DNA from: Caballeronia sordidicola
Lineage (GTDB): Bacteria > Pseudomonadota > Gammaproteobacteria > Burkholderiales > Burkholderiaceae
NCBI RefSeq assembly: GCF_000729995.1
Contig: NZ_JNFG01000012.1
Coordinates: forward strand, 62,001-126,000
Direction of reading: 5' to 3'
DNA length: 64,000 nucleotides
This document shows positions 44,209-53,601 of the stretch, one piece after another; the stretch's first letter is position 1; every line of letters begins with the position of its first letter. The position numbers and the translations under genes were made by a program. The notes below the pieces were generated by a model. The model made no database searches, had not been told where the DNA came from, and saw nothing but the letters and a program-made list of their open reading frames with translations.

Positions 44209-44850
44209 TCAGTTCCATATCAGCAACTCCGCGGGCGTGGGGTTGTAGGCGTTGCAAGGGTTGTTCAGTTGCGGGCAGTTGGAGATCAGCACGATCACAT
44301 CCATCTCCGCGCGCAGTTCCACGTATTTACCCGGCGCCGATATACCGTCTTCGAAGCTGAGGCCGCCTTCGGACGTAACCGGCACGTTCATGAAGAAATT
44401 GATGTTCGCGCCAATGTCCTGTTTCGACAGACGTCCGTCGTGCGCACAGGCTCGCAGGTAGTTGTCGCGGCAGCTATGCATGTAGCGTTTTTCCAGCGCA
44501 TAACGCACCGTGTTGCTCTCCTGGGCGCACGCGCCGCCGAGCGTGTCGTGACGGCCGCAGGTGTCCGCGACAAGGGTGAGCATTGGATTGCCGAGGTTTG
44601 AATAGAGCACGGTTCCCGTGGTGAGATACAGGCTCTGCTGGCGCCGCAGCGTGCGTTGCGGATCGAAGCGTTCACGCGGATCGGCGAGGCTATAGAACAA
44701 CGTATCGACCGCTTGATTGCCTTCAAGATCCAGGATGCGCAGAGTCTGGCCGGCTTTCACTTCGTGAAGCCACGGTTCCCCGGCTGCAAGCGTTTCACGG
44801 AAGACAGCGTGTTCGGGAAGTTTGTCGCTGACTGTAAGCGATGTAGTCAT
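44209..44850 (-). CDS. DUF1989 protein, carboxyguanidine deiminase subunit (urea amidolyase-associated protein 2 type)
   Basis: A 213-residue DUF1989 protein. The likely metal site is in [18 protein letters not shown], with further conserved runs [15 protein letters not shown] and [10 protein letters not shown]. Pairs of such proteins beside this carboxylase form CgdAB, a zinc-dependent heterodimer that removes an amino group from carboxyguanidine to give allophanate. It lies 14 bp after its partner gene. I do not assign A or B. Confidence 0.88.
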   Translation of the reverse strand: MTTSLTVSDKLPEHAVFRETLAAGEPWLHEVKAGQTLRILDLEGNQAVDTLFYSLADPRERFDPQRTLRRQQSLYLTTGTVLYSNLGNPMLTLVADTCGRHDTLGGACAQESNTVRYALEKRYMHSCRDNYLRACAHDGRLSKQDIGANINFFMNVPVTSEGGLSFEDGISAPGKYVELRAEMDVIVLISNCPQLNNPCNAYNPTPAELLIWN

Positions 44851-44864
44851 GGTGTCAGGTCCGC

Positions 44865-45569
44865 TTAGAGAAAGAACCGATCGGTGTTGATAAAACCACG
44901 CACGTTTTCTTCACACGAGGTACGGCAGAATTCGGCGACCTGTCGATCCGCCTGTGCGAGCGAAAGCTTGACCGGCTTGGGCGCATAGTCGGGATTCGGG
45001 TCGAGCGGATGTTGGATCGCCGTCAGCACGAAGAGCGTGTTCATCGGGGCATAGAGTTCGACATAGTCGCCAGCCTTGGAATTGCCCGGGACGAAATTCA
45101 GCGCGCCTTCGCCTGTGACATCGACACGGCTGAAGAGGTTGAGCGTCATCAGCAGGTCGGAGATGGAGAGTCCCCATTTGCCGAGTTCAACCAGCAGGTT
45201 GTCCGTGCCATTGCGATAAAACGCGTTACGTAGTTCCTGATAGCGGCCCACGCCGTATTGATTGTTCACCTCGTCGGCGTTGGAGACACCGCCCAGGGCG
45301 TCGTGCCAGCCGCATGTGTCGGCGACGATGGCGGCGAGCACGCGGCCCATATCGGAGTACAGGCAGTGGCCGGCGGTCAGCTTCGCGGTGTGCTGGCACT
45401 TCAACGTATCCGGGAGATTCAGCCGTTCGCTTTTCTCTGTCGCGTTGATGAGCATGAGACTGACGTTAGCTTCGCCACGCAAGTCGGTAAGACGCAGGCA
45501 TTGACCGCGTTTCACGATCAGCGAAGCATGCCCGCCGCCTGGGACGGTTTCTTCCAGTAGCCAATCCAT
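44865..45569 (-). CDS. DUF1989 protein, carboxyguanidine deiminase subunit (urea amidolyase-associated protein 1 type)
   Basis: A 234-residue DUF1989 protein, the longer of the pair. The metal-site region reads [19 protein letters not shown]. It starts with an FAD/metal-independent beta domain pattern ([20 protein letters not shown]) and shares the [12 protein letters not shown] segment with its relatives. It and the 213-residue neighbour should form the carboxyguanidine deiminase. It lies 12 bp after the ABC ATPase gene in the same operon. Confidence 0.88.
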   Translation of the reverse strand: MDWLLEETVPGGGHASLIVKRGQCLRLTDLRGEANVSLMLINATEKSERLNLPDTLKCQHTAKLTAGHCLYSDMGRVLAAIVADTCGWHDALGGVSNADEVNNQYGVGRYQELRNAFYRNGTDNLLVELGKWGLSISDLLMTLNLFSRVDVTGEGALNFVPGNSKAGDYVELYAPMNTLFVLTAIQHPLDPNPDYAPKPVKLSLAQADRQVAEFCRTSCEENVRGFINTDRFFL

Positions 45570-45581
45570 CTTGGGTTTCCT

Positions 45582-46373
45582 TTAAACCGGGATCACGTCC
45601 GCGCGCAAAGCGCCTTGCACAGCGGCTTGCGCCACGTGAAGGGACGACGCTGAATCGCGGCTGTGATCGAGTGGAATGTTGTAGGTGATACGGGCGCCGT
45701 ATGCACCCGGTGCATGAGGATCGACGCGTACCTTGTCGAATACGAGCACACGGCTGCCGAGCGTGAAGCCTTCTTTCAGATCGTGCGTGACCATGAAGAT
45801 CGTCAGGTTGGATTCGCGCCAGAGGCCTAGCAGCAGTTCGTGCATGTCCCGGCGGATACCGGGGTCGAGTGCACCGAAAGGTTCATCGAGCAAGAGCACG
45901 CGTGGTTTCATCACCAGCGCTTGTGCGATTGCCAGACGCTGCTGCATGCCGCCCGAGAGTTGCTGCGGGTACTTGTCCAGCGCAGAGCCAAGGCCGACGC
46001 GTTCGAGCATGGCGACCGCTTCGTCCAGCGCCGCGCGGCGGCGCGCACCGAACAGCCTGCCGGTGAACTTCGCCTGGGGTAGTTCCAGCCCGAGCAGGAC
46101 ATTGCGTACCACGCTCAAATGTTCAAATACCGAGTAGCGCTGGAACACCACGCCGCGATGTTCATCCGGCTCGGCGGGCAAGAGCAGTCCGTCGAGCAGG
46201 ATCTCGCCGCGTGTCGCCTTTTCCTGGCCCAGCAGGAGGCGCAGGAACGTGGACTTGCCGCAACCGGACGCCCCGACCATCGAACAGAATTCGCCTTCGG
46301 CAATGCTCAGGTTCAGCCGCTCCAGTACGACCTGGTCGCCGTAGTTTTTCCATACGTTGCGGACTTCGATCAT
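45582..46373 (-). CDS. ABC transporter ATP-binding protein (guanidine importer)
   Basis: A 263-residue nitrate/sulfonate/taurine-type ATPase. Walker A is GASGCGKST (residues 34-42), the signature is LSGGMQQR, and Walker B is VLLLDEPFGALD. The start at 46373 overlaps the permease stop by ATGA, so the two are translationally coupled. It powers the importer of the guanidine operon; transport of guanidine is inferred from operon context. Confidence 0.92.
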   Translation of the reverse strand: MIEVRNVWKNYGDQVVLERLNLSIAEGEFCSMVGASGCGKSTFLRLLLGQEKATRGEILLDGLLLPAEPDEHRGVVFQRYSVFEHLSVVRNVLLGLELPQAKFTGRLFGARRRAALDEAVAMLERVGLGSALDKYPQQLSGGMQQRLAIAQALVMKPRVLLLDEPFGALDPGIRRDMHELLLGLWRESNLTIFMVTHDLKEGFTLGSRVLVFDKVRVDPHAPGAYGARITYNIPLDHSRDSASSLHVAQAAVQGALRADVIPV

Positions 46374-47185
46374 CGCGCGCCTCCGCCGTACCACGGGAAC
46401 ATCCAGTGCGTCAGGCGTCTCAGCGCTTCGTCCATCAGCCATGCGAGCAGCGTGATCCACATTACGTACGGGAGGATCACATCCATCGCCAGATAGCGGC
46501 GTACCAGGAAGATGCGATAGCCGAGGCCATCGGTTGAAGCAATGGCTTCAGCCGCAATGAGAAACAGCCACGCGGAGCAAAGCGACAGCCTCATGGCGAC
46601 CAGGAGACGCGGCAGCAACTGCGGCAGGATCACGCGCAGGATCAAAGTCCAGCTCGTCGCTCCAAGTGTCTGCGCTTTCACCCACAGCTCGGCCGGAATC
46701 TCGCGGGTGCGTGACTGCAGGTCGCGAATGATCATCGGCGTGATGCCGATCACGATCAGCACGACCTTCGACAACTCATCCAGTCCGAACACGATGAACA
46801 GGATGGGCAGCACCGCGAGTGGCGGGATCATGGACAGCACCGTAATGAACGGCGAGAACGTCGCGCCCACCAGCGGAAGCGCGCCTGTTGCGATCCCCGC
46901 GACCAGCGCAATAGCCGCGCTGACCGCGAGTCCGATACCCAGCCGCCTGAGGCTCGACACCGTGTCGTCCCACAACAGGTATTCGCCGGTGCGCTTGTCT
47001 TCCATGAACGCGACCTGTTTGATGGCATCGCTCATTTGCGTCGCGCTGGGCAACAGCTTGTCGTCGGGATTGACCTTTAGCCGCAGCGACGATCCGGTGA
47101 AATAGATCGCTACCAGCACGATGAACGGCAGCAACAGCAGCATGAGGCCGCCGCTTCGGCTGGGATGTCGATTGATCAGTCGCAT
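46370..47185 (-). CDS. ABC transporter permease (guanidine importer)
   Basis: A 271-residue inner-membrane protein with about six helices. The cytoplasmic EAA loop is clear (QTLGATSWTLILRVILPQLL), where the ATPase docks. It is of the SsuC/NrtB type. It lies 21 bp after the binding-protein gene. Confidence 0.92.
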   Translation of the reverse strand: MRLINRHPSRSGGLMLLLLPFIVLVAIYFTGSSLRLKVNPDDKLLPSATQMSDAIKQVAFMEDKRTGEYLLWDDTVSSLRRLGIGLAVSAAIALVAGIATGALPLVGATFSPFITVLSMIPPLAVLPILFIVFGLDELSKVVLIVIGITPMIIRDLQSRTREIPAELWVKAQTLGATSWTLILRVILPQLLPRLLVAMRLSLCSAWLFLIAAEAIASTDGLGYRIFLVRRYLAMDVILPYVMWITLLAWLMDEALRRLTHWMFPWYGGGAR

Positions 47186-47206
47186 AGCGCGCGCCTTGAT
47201 TAAAGT

Positions 47207-48277
47207 TTAGAGCTTGCCTGCGGCCGCCATCGCGACATACGTCGGATCGAAGCGCAGCTTCACGTTGCTCTTGCTGCCGATCACGACACCTTTGTCGAAC
47301 GCCATGCCGACCGCATCCGCGCTTGGTGCGCCCTGACCCAGCAGGCCGTGATCGAACGAGAATTTGGCGACGCGCGTCATGATCACTGGCAGGTTCGGGC
47401 TGTTGACAAAATCGAGTGCGGCTTGCGGCGTGTAGAAGAGGGCGGTGGTGGAGAGCTGGCCCTTGAAGCCCGCGAGATCGGTGCCGGATGACTTGGCCAT
47501 CGCGCTCAGCGCCGCCGTGCTGCCGGGGCTGTTTGCGTGCATCAGCGCAACCATCTCGAACCACGCGCCGGTGAGCGCCTTGCCGAGCGCCGGGTTCTCC
47601 TGCAGCGTCTTCGTGTTGACGACCATCATGTCCATGATTTCGCCGGGGATCTTGCTGGAATCGAAGACTTCAGTGACGTTCGGCTGAGCCTTGAGGTCGG
47701 CGAGCATCGGGTTCCAGGTCACGGCCTGCTGGACTGTGGGTGTGGCGAATGCCGCCGAGATATCCGCGTCTGAGGTGTTCACGACCTTGAGGTCGCGCTC
47801 GCTCATGTGGGCGCTTTCGAGTGCGCGTGCGAGCAAGTAATGCGAGACGGAGAACTGGACCAGGTTGATCTGCTGGCCCTTGAGGTCCGTGAGCTTCTTG
47901 CCCTTGCCCTTGATGAGCACGCCGTCGTTGCCGTTCGAATAATCGCTGACGATCAGCGCAGTGGAATCAACGCCGCCCGATGCGGGAATGGTCAGCGCAT
48001 CCATGTTCGTCATCGCGCAGCCGTCGAACTTGCCCGCGGTGTATTGATTGATGGATTCGACGTAGTCGTTAAGCTGAACGACATCCACATTGATGCCGTA
48101 TTTCTTGGCCCATTTGGAGACAATGCCCTGGGTCTTGGCTTCACCCCACGGCATCCAGCCTGCATAGATAGTCCAGCAGACCTTGAAGTCCGTGCGGCCG
48201 GCGGCGAATGAGGGGGTGGAGGCGAGGGTGACGAGAGAGACGGCGGCGATGCCGAAAAAGCGAACAAGCTTACGCAT
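47207..48277 (-). CDS. Periplasmic substrate-binding protein (guanidine importer)
   Basis: A 356-residue SsuA/NMT1-type binding protein with a Sec signal peptide (VRFFGIAAVSLVTLASTPSF, cleaved after AFA-type sites). The mature part holds FKVCWTIYAGWMPWGEAKTQ and several conserved aromatic and acidic residues that could cage a cation such as guanidinium. It is the first gene of the operon, about 60 bases after the guanidine-I riboswitch. Confidence 0.9.
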   Translation of the reverse strand: MRKLVRFFGIAAVSLVTLASTPSFAAGRTDFKVCWTIYAGWMPWGEAKTQGIVSKWAKKYGINVDVVQLNDYVESINQYTAGKFDGCAMTNMDALTIPASGGVDSTALIVSDYSNGNDGVLIKGKGKKLTDLKGQQINLVQFSVSHYLLARALESAHMSERDLKVVNTSDADISAAFATPTVQQAVTWNPMLADLKAQPNVTEVFDSSKIPGEIMDMMVVNTKTLQENPALGKALTGAWFEMVALMHANSPGSTAALSAMAKSSGTDLAGFKGQLSTTALFYTPQAALDFVNSPNLPVIMTRVAKFSFDHGLLGQGAPSADAVGMAFDKGVVIGSKSNVKLRFDPTYVAMAAAGKL

Positions 48278-48334
48278 GAGTGTGACCTCGAGGGGACGGT
48301 TAGCGGACGGCCAGGAGCAGCGCGAATATCGCGT

Positions 48335-48436
48335 TCTCTCCCGGGCTTTTATCCCGCCGTGTAACCTCGCCTGAGGTCGACAACTCTCGGACCAGCACCC
48401 GCTTGACTAAGCCAAGCAGGCCGGAACCCTAGTCAT
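48335..48436 (-). promoter_or_regulatory. Guanidine-I (ykkC) riboswitch
   Basis: Read on the minus strand, the conserved ykkC blocks appear in order: CTAGGGTTCCGG, then GCTGGTCCGAGAG, then ACACGGCGGG, ATAAAAGCCCGGGAGA. The pairing CGGG/CCCG of the last helix and the spacing fit the class. It turns on expression when guanidine is bound. Its position directly before the binding-protein gene identifies the whole operon as guanidine-responsive. Confidence 0.95.
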
Positions 48437-48646
48437 CCATTTCCAGATTGTGTGCTTTGACCGGATGCTGCGCCGGCTCCTTGCATTTTCTACTAAGCGA
48501 TAAGCGTGCCATCAGCCCGAGCGCTTGTTTGTCAAAGACCTGGCTTTACACATGTGCTCAAGTTTGGGCCTTGGTGCACCGCACTAAAGCACCTCACGCA
48601 CAATGCTCGTGCATGGGTAGCGCCGTATACAGGCAGCGTTATTTCT

Positions 48647-49622
48647 TTACTGCGATTTCTTTTCGAGGCGCATGGCGCGTGGCGAGTCCGTCATCACTGC
48701 GTCAATGCCGAGCTCGGAGGCGGCTGCGTACGCGTCGGCCGAGTCGACTCCGAACGCGACGATCTTCACGTCCCCGTTGGTCTTGAAGCATTTGACGGCC
48801 GCTGGCGTCCACCACCGCGCATCCACTTTCGACACGCCGGTCCCCAGTGTGAAGTGCTCGATCACTTCAACCTGACGATGCAGCTCGATCCCCACCCAGC
48901 TTCCAGCAGGAGGCGGGTTGTCGCAGGTTCCGCCGAGCGAGAGATCGACCAGACGATCACGCGTCGCATCGCGCGTCTCGAACACCTGTGCCTGGCGGTG
49001 CGCCTTCATCAACTGGATGGCTTCGGAGTCGGTGGAATACAGGCGCACGCGGGACCATGCGTTCGCGTCATCCAGAACCCGGGCGACCGCTTCGACCAGT
49101 GGTGCGGCGGGTGTCTGCTTCATGTCGAGCATGATTGGTACATTACGCGGCACCGTGTCCAGTGCTTCACGCAACGTGGGGATTCGTAGAGGCTTGGCAC
49201 GGTACGGGTAGATGAGTTGTCCCGAGGCGTCCTTGCGGCTGAATGAATAACCCGCGTTGAGTTTTCGAAGGTCGTTGAGCGTGATCTCGTCAAGGTGGCC
49301 CTGTCCTTCTGTCAGCGAGCTCAAATCCGCCGGGCGATAGAGCACGGGAACACCATCCTTAGTGACCTGGACAGTCATCCAGAGCGCGTCAGCGCCATTC
49401 TCAAGTGCCGTGGAACGCTTGTAGCGTATTTTCCGGTGTGTCCCCGGTGCCGCCCCGATGCGCGACGATAAACGGCGCGGCAAGCGCAGGCGACAGCGGG
49501 AGCGCGGTGACGATCGCCAGTGCAAGCGTGGCGACGCCCAAGCACGCAGGCCGCGCAATTCGGATCGACCGAAGAGGTGTTATTCCCGTCGGCTTAAAAT
49601 CAGCATGGGTTGCTCGTGTCAT
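48647..49622 (-). pseudogene. Frameshifted glycerophosphodiester phosphodiesterase-like gene
   Basis: The N-terminal frame (from 49622) gives a signal peptide and VAHRGGTGDTPENTLQAF, then stops at 49401. The rest of the GDPD barrel is in another frame, resuming STALENGADALWMTVQVTKD. A two-base deletion (or one-base insertion) near 49414-49420 explains the break. The body also departs from true GDPDs: the Glu-x-Asp metal pair is replaced (ALWMTVQ) and the catalytic His region reads PVLYRPADLSS. This non-classical form may be a separate family rather than decay. The break may be a sequencing error. Confidence 0.75.
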
Positions 49623-50069
49623 TATTTTGTCATCCGTAGTCCAAAGGAAGTGACTTTATATATGGCATGAATTGCTGTATTGAGCCGGCGCAAAAACTTG
49701 CTTGCTTCCCTGGCTCACCCAGGACGCGTCCGCTTCTTACTGCTTTTGGTGCAAATTTGATAAGCATCGTGGTTATTAGTCTGATGATTTAATAATCATA
49801 TGATTTATATCGGTAATTTTTTTCGATGGATCAAAGTATTGTTGAAAATGGCCGCATCAATTCAACAAAAGCGCAAATACTACTCGCCTATCACAAACTG
49901 TTACGCGTTCCGATGCAACTGCTACTGACAAAAAATGTTTCATCGATGTAACATCAAATCGAGTCGTTGGAGTATTAATTGTTTGCGTGCAAGCTCTTCG
50001 AACAGGTCCGTTTATCGCGTAGTGACTCAACTAATAAGGATCACTTAGCGCCCCGCTCGGCGCAATAGC
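49623..50069. other. AT-rich intergenic stretch
   Basis: About 450 bases without a supported gene, visibly AT-rich from about 49770 to 49990. It probably held the promoter of the glycosidase gene whose remnant follows. Confidence 0.45.
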
Positions 50070-50522
50070 GTTCCTTTGCCTGTTCCGGCCGCCTTTGCCT
50101 GGCGCTCGGTCGATACCGGTCACGTCACCAAGGTAATTGCGAACGCGACCTCGGGCTGGCTGCATTTTGGCTTCCTCGCGGGTCGGATGATCGGCATGCA
50201 GCCGGACGGCAGCAAGGGTCATCCGAAGATCTGGCCCCATGTCATCCAGTGACATTGGTATCAGGACGGCGGTGACTTCGAGATCGCCATTGGCACGTCT
50301 GGCACTTACAACGTGATCGCGAAGCTGAAGTCCACGTACAACGTGCCGATTATTTTCACCGAAATCGGCTCCAGTCCGGACCAAAGCACGGCGGCGCAGC
50401 AGACGTACATCACGAAGACCATCGCGGAGCTCGTCGCAGCCAAAGCCACCTGCAACGTGGTCGGCGCCAACTGGTACGAGCTGTACGACGACCCGAACGA
50501 TGCGTTCGGCGCGATCGCCTGA
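50070..50522 (+). pseudogene. Glycoside hydrolase-like remnant (C-terminal part, internal stop)
   Basis: One frame encodes a TIM-barrel-like C-terminus: WLHFGFLAGRMIGMQPDG, a TGA at 50250 where Trp probably belongs, HWYQDGGDFEIAIGTSGTY, NVPIIFTEIGSSPDQSTAAQ with the likely catalytic Glu, and NVVGANWYELYDDPND. The N-terminal half is missing. It is a dead gene next to two secreted-protein genes that may once have been part of the same group. Confidence 0.7.
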
Positions 50523-50545
50523 AAAAATCGGAACGGAGAAGCGAA

Positions 50546-51085
50546 GTGAACACTTGGATCATTGCATCGGGCTTGCGGCCCGTAAGCGCGCTCGGCAGCT
50601 TGGCCGCAGGACTGGCATTTAGCCTGCTTCCCGTATCGCCGGCACACGCGGCGCTCGGTGGCGCGCCCATGACGCCGCCCACCGGCGCCACCGTCAGCAA
50701 CGCCGTCACGCATGCAGCGACACCCGCAGCGACACCCGCAGCCGCGTCGGCATCGGCTGCATCGGCGAGTTCCTATACCGTTTCCACCTCGACGCTCCCC
50801 GTCGGCACGGTGGTGAACGAGTATGTCGGCGCGGACGGCGTGGTGTTCGGCGTTGCGTGGCAGGGCCCGAGGATCCCCGATCTACCGAAGCTGCTCGACA
50901 GCTATTTTCCGCAATACGTGCAAGGCATCCAGAATCAGCGCGCCAATGGCGGCGGCCGCGGCCCCGTGAGCGTAACGGGCAGCGCTTTGGTGGTCCGCTC
51001 CGGCGGTCACATGGGCTCGTTCGCCGGTCAGGCTTATCTGCCACCGGCGTTGCCCGTCGGCGTCAGCCCCAGCGATATCAAATAA
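50546..51085 (+). CDS. DUF2844 secreted protein
   Basis: A 179-residue protein with a Sec signal (LAAGLAFSLLPVSPAHAALGG) and an Ala/Thr/Ser-rich spacer. A C-terminal DUF2844 domain follows (STLPVGTVVNEYVGADGVVF, VAWQGPRIPDLPKLLDSYFP). The start is a GTG at 50546. It is 18 bases ahead of the DUF3443 gene. In Burkholderiales the two families commonly occur as a pair. Function is unknown; the protein should be exported. Confidence 0.8.
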   Translation: MNTWIIASGLRPVSALGSLAAGLAFSLLPVSPAHAALGGAPMTPPTGATVSNAVTHAATPAATPAAASASAASASSYTVSTSTLPVGTVVNEYVGADGVVFGVAWQGPRIPDLPKLLDSYFPQYVQGIQNQRANGGGRGPVSVTGSALVVRSGGHMGSFAGQAYLPPALPVGVSPSDIK

Positions 51086-51103
51086 CGGATGGAGACTTTT
51101 ACT

Positions 51104-52369
51104 ATGCGTCCGACCGTTTCCTCGTCGCGTTCATCCCTGCGTTCGGGCCTGCCCCGCTGGCTCGCCGCGATAAGCCTTTCAATTTTGCTTGCCGCCTGTG
51201 GCGATGGAAGCAGCGGTTCCGACAGCGGTTCCGTCAGCAGTTCCCTCATCAGCGGCAGTTCCGGCAGTACGTCCGGCGCGCAGCCGATTGCAGCCACTGC
51301 GTCGAACACGGTCCCCATCACGGTCGGATCCGGGGCGCAGAACTTCGTCAATATCCCGAATGTGACCGTCACCGTGTGCGCGCCCGGCACTAGCAACTGC
51401 CAAACTATCGACAACATTCAGGTTGATACAGGTTCTTACGGCTTGCGGCTTGCCAGCGACGCGGCGGCGCAGATTGTCGGCAGCTTGCCGATAAACGCGT
51501 CGACGAACGGCCGCCAATTAGCGGAATGCACGCAATTCGCTAGTGGCTTCACCTGGGGTACTGTGCGTAGCGCCGACGTGAAGATCGGTGGTGAAACAGC
51601 CAGCGGCATTCCGATACAAGTGGTGGGTGATCTAGCCGACTCGACGGTGCCAGCTAACGACTGCATTAACGGCAGCAGCGAGAACACCTCGCGGCAAATT
51701 GGCGCGAACGGGATTCTCGGCGTGGGCGTTGCGCCGACCGACTGCGGCGTGACGTGTACGAACGTCGCGACCAGCAACTACTATTCGTGCACGGCTGGCA
51801 CTAACTGCACGGCCATTGCAGTGGCGCTCGCCGATCAAGTCGTGAATCCGGTCACAAAGTTCGCCGTGGACAACAATGGTGTGATCGTGCAATTGCCACC
51901 GGTGGCGACTGCCGCGGCGTCTGTGACGGGCACGCTGGTGTTTGGCATAGGCACACAGGGCAATAACGCACTGACGGACGCGACATTGTTCAGCTCGACT
52001 GAATTCGGCGATCTAACCGGCACTTACAAGGGCGCGGCAGTCACGACTATCGTCGACTCGGGTTCGAACGGCCTGTACTTTACCGATAGCTCGTTGCCAG
52101 CCTGTGCGTCGACCTTTTACTGCCCTGCGAGCCCTCAAGCACTGTCTGCCACGATCAGCGGGCTGAGCGGCACCACGGGCACGGTGAATTTCACGGTGAA
52201 CAATGCGCAGGCGCTCGCGGCCGGCGGCACGGACTACGCGCTTAACGGACTGGCGGGAAGTCTCAGTTCGTCCCCCACGCTGTTCGACCTCGGGTTGCCG
52301 TTCTTCTTCGGACGGCATGTGTACGTCGGCTTTGCGACTGCGTCAAATTCGCCGTACGTGGCGTTTTAA
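51104..52369 (+). CDS. DUF3443 lipoprotein with aspartic-protease-like motifs
   Basis: A 421-residue protein with a lipobox (SILLAACGDG) and a Ser/Gly-rich linker, so it is probably anchored to the outer membrane. The body carries two D-[TS]-G-S motifs, IQVDTGSYGLRL and TIVDSGSNGLYF, and near the end FDLGLPFFFGRHVYVGF. This order and layout resemble the two catalytic aspartates and the C-terminal LGxxFxR run of pepsin-type proteases. The family has no assigned function. ATG at 51104 follows GGAGAC; a start at 51089 is unlikely. Confidence 0.82.
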   Translation: MRPTVSSSRSSLRSGLPRWLAAISLSILLAACGDGSSGSDSGSVSSSLISGSSGSTSGAQPIAATASNTVPITVGSGAQNFVNIPNVTVTVCAPGTSNCQTIDNIQVDTGSYGLRLASDAAAQIVGSLPINASTNGRQLAECTQFASGFTWGTVRSADVKIGGETASGIPIQVVGDLADSTVPANDCINGSSENTSRQIGANGILGVGVAPTDCGVTCTNVATSNYYSCTAGTNCTAIAVALADQVVNPVTKFAVDNNGVIVQLPPVATAAASVTGTLVFGIGTQGNNALTDATLFSSTEFGDLTGTYKGAAVTTIVDSGSNGLYFTDSSLPACASTFYCPASPQALSATISGLSGTTGTVNFTVNNAQALAAGGTDYALNGLAGSLSSSPTLFDLGLPFFFGRHVYVGFATASNSPYVAF

Positions 52370-52551
52370 GCGGCTCTGTTGCAATAGGGCGTTCCGCACA
52401 TGATGTGCGGAACGCCATGAATGACTGCGGCGCCGCCCGAGTGTCGATCCTTACCGCGACAAAACCGGATTTCGTCTTAGTGGCGCAGAGATGAGATTTG
52501 TCCGGTGCGGTAACATCGGTGCCTGAATCCAGATCTCTTAAGACTCGCCCC

Positions 52552-53013
52552 ATGACGATGTCACTCGCACTCGACCCCAAGTTCTGCAATCTGCTGACGG
52601 ACAGCCACCTCCGGGTGGTCGGTGCACCGTTGCTCGATCGGCAAGTCTTGCAGGCCGATGCCGCACGATGGTTATACGAAGATGCGCCGTTTTGTGTAGT
52701 CGCGCACAACACGGACGCCGACCCGCGGTTTGTCTATGCAAACCGGGCGGCGCAGCAATGTTTCGAATATAGCTGGGACGAAATGACGGCGCTGCGCTCC
52801 CGCTTATCCGCGGAACATCCTAATCGTGAGGAACGCGACGGTTTGCTTGAATCGGTGCGAACCAAGGGCTATGCAAGCGGATACCGTGGCCTGCGTATAG
52901 CCAAGTCGGGACGGCGCTTCTGGATCGAGAACGTGACGGTCTGGAATCTCGTCGATCGTGAAGGAACCTATTGCGGGCAGGCCGCGACTTATCGGCAGTG
53001 GAAGGACGTTTAA
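52552..53013 (+). CDS. MEKHLA-domain (PAS-related) protein
   Basis: A 153-residue protein matching the MEKHLA domain: LYEDAPFCVVAHNTDADPRF, YANRAAQQCFEYSWDEMTAL, SRLSAEHPNREERDGLL and VWNLVDREGTYCGQAATY. The fold is PAS-like and may bind a small ligand, but bacterial members have no known role. It is cytosolic and is convergent with the small gene at 53027. Confidence 0.8.
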   Translation: MTMSLALDPKFCNLLTDSHLRVVGAPLLDRQVLQADAARWLYEDAPFCVVAHNTDADPRFVYANRAAQQCFEYSWDEMTALRSRLSAEHPNREERDGLLESVRTKGYASGYRGLRIAKSGRRFWIENVTVWNLVDREGTYCGQAATYRQWKDV

Positions 53014-53026
53014 GCGGGTCCCGGCA

Positions 53027-53389
53027 TTAGCCCTGTATTTTCTGCTTGGCCGATCTTTGACCGTTAGCACGTACATAAGATCCAATCCACGCGATCCCTC
53101 TTCCGATCGCCGCAATCAGGGCATATCGCTGCACGGGTACGCTAACAATCCCGTTGACCACCGAAGATCCTACCGCCTGGATTTCCACGAACGTGTCGTA
53201 AGGCAGCACATGGCATTCGCCTTCCTCTAAGTCGACCGCTACGGGAGACGTCAGGTTCAAAAGCCAGTTCAAAGCCGGATCACGGTAAGTCAATCGAAGC
53301 ACGCCATCGATGGCGACAAGCTGCGTTCCAGCACGCCGATATCGGCCGCTAAATTGACCGGGGTAGAAACATTGCCTGATCGCTTGCAT
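53027..53389 (-). CDS. Small protein with a DUF2917-like pattern
   Basis: A 120-residue protein starting at an ATG with GGAGAAGG eight bases upstream; the frame extends further but the ribosome site favours this start. The sequence GVLRLTYRDPALNWLLNLTS, then AVDLEEGECHVLPYDTFVEI loosely follows the DUF2917 strand pattern. It is divergent from a MocR regulator (212-bp gap), which may control it. Assignment to a family is weak. Confidence 0.5.
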   Translation of the reverse strand: MQAIRQCFYPGQFSGRYRRAGTQLVAIDGVLRLTYRDPALNWLLNLTSPVAVDLEEGECHVLPYDTFVEIQAVGSSVVNGIVSVPVQRYALIAAIGRGIAWIGSYVRANGQRSAKQKIQG

Positions 53390-53601
53390 GAGGGCACCTT
53401 CTCCGTCTGTCTGGATTTTCGTCAAGCCCTCCACGAACGGGCTTAATCACGGCTCAAGCTTAGTGATGCACTTCGCTTGGCGACAGATTCAGGGCTGTAC
53501 AATCTGTTGCGCAACAGATCCGCTATTACCCATCTGTTTCCGTCCAATTTGCCGGCGTCTGTATCTGGCGCGAGCGACGGGTTACCCGCAGCATCTGCAC
53601 A

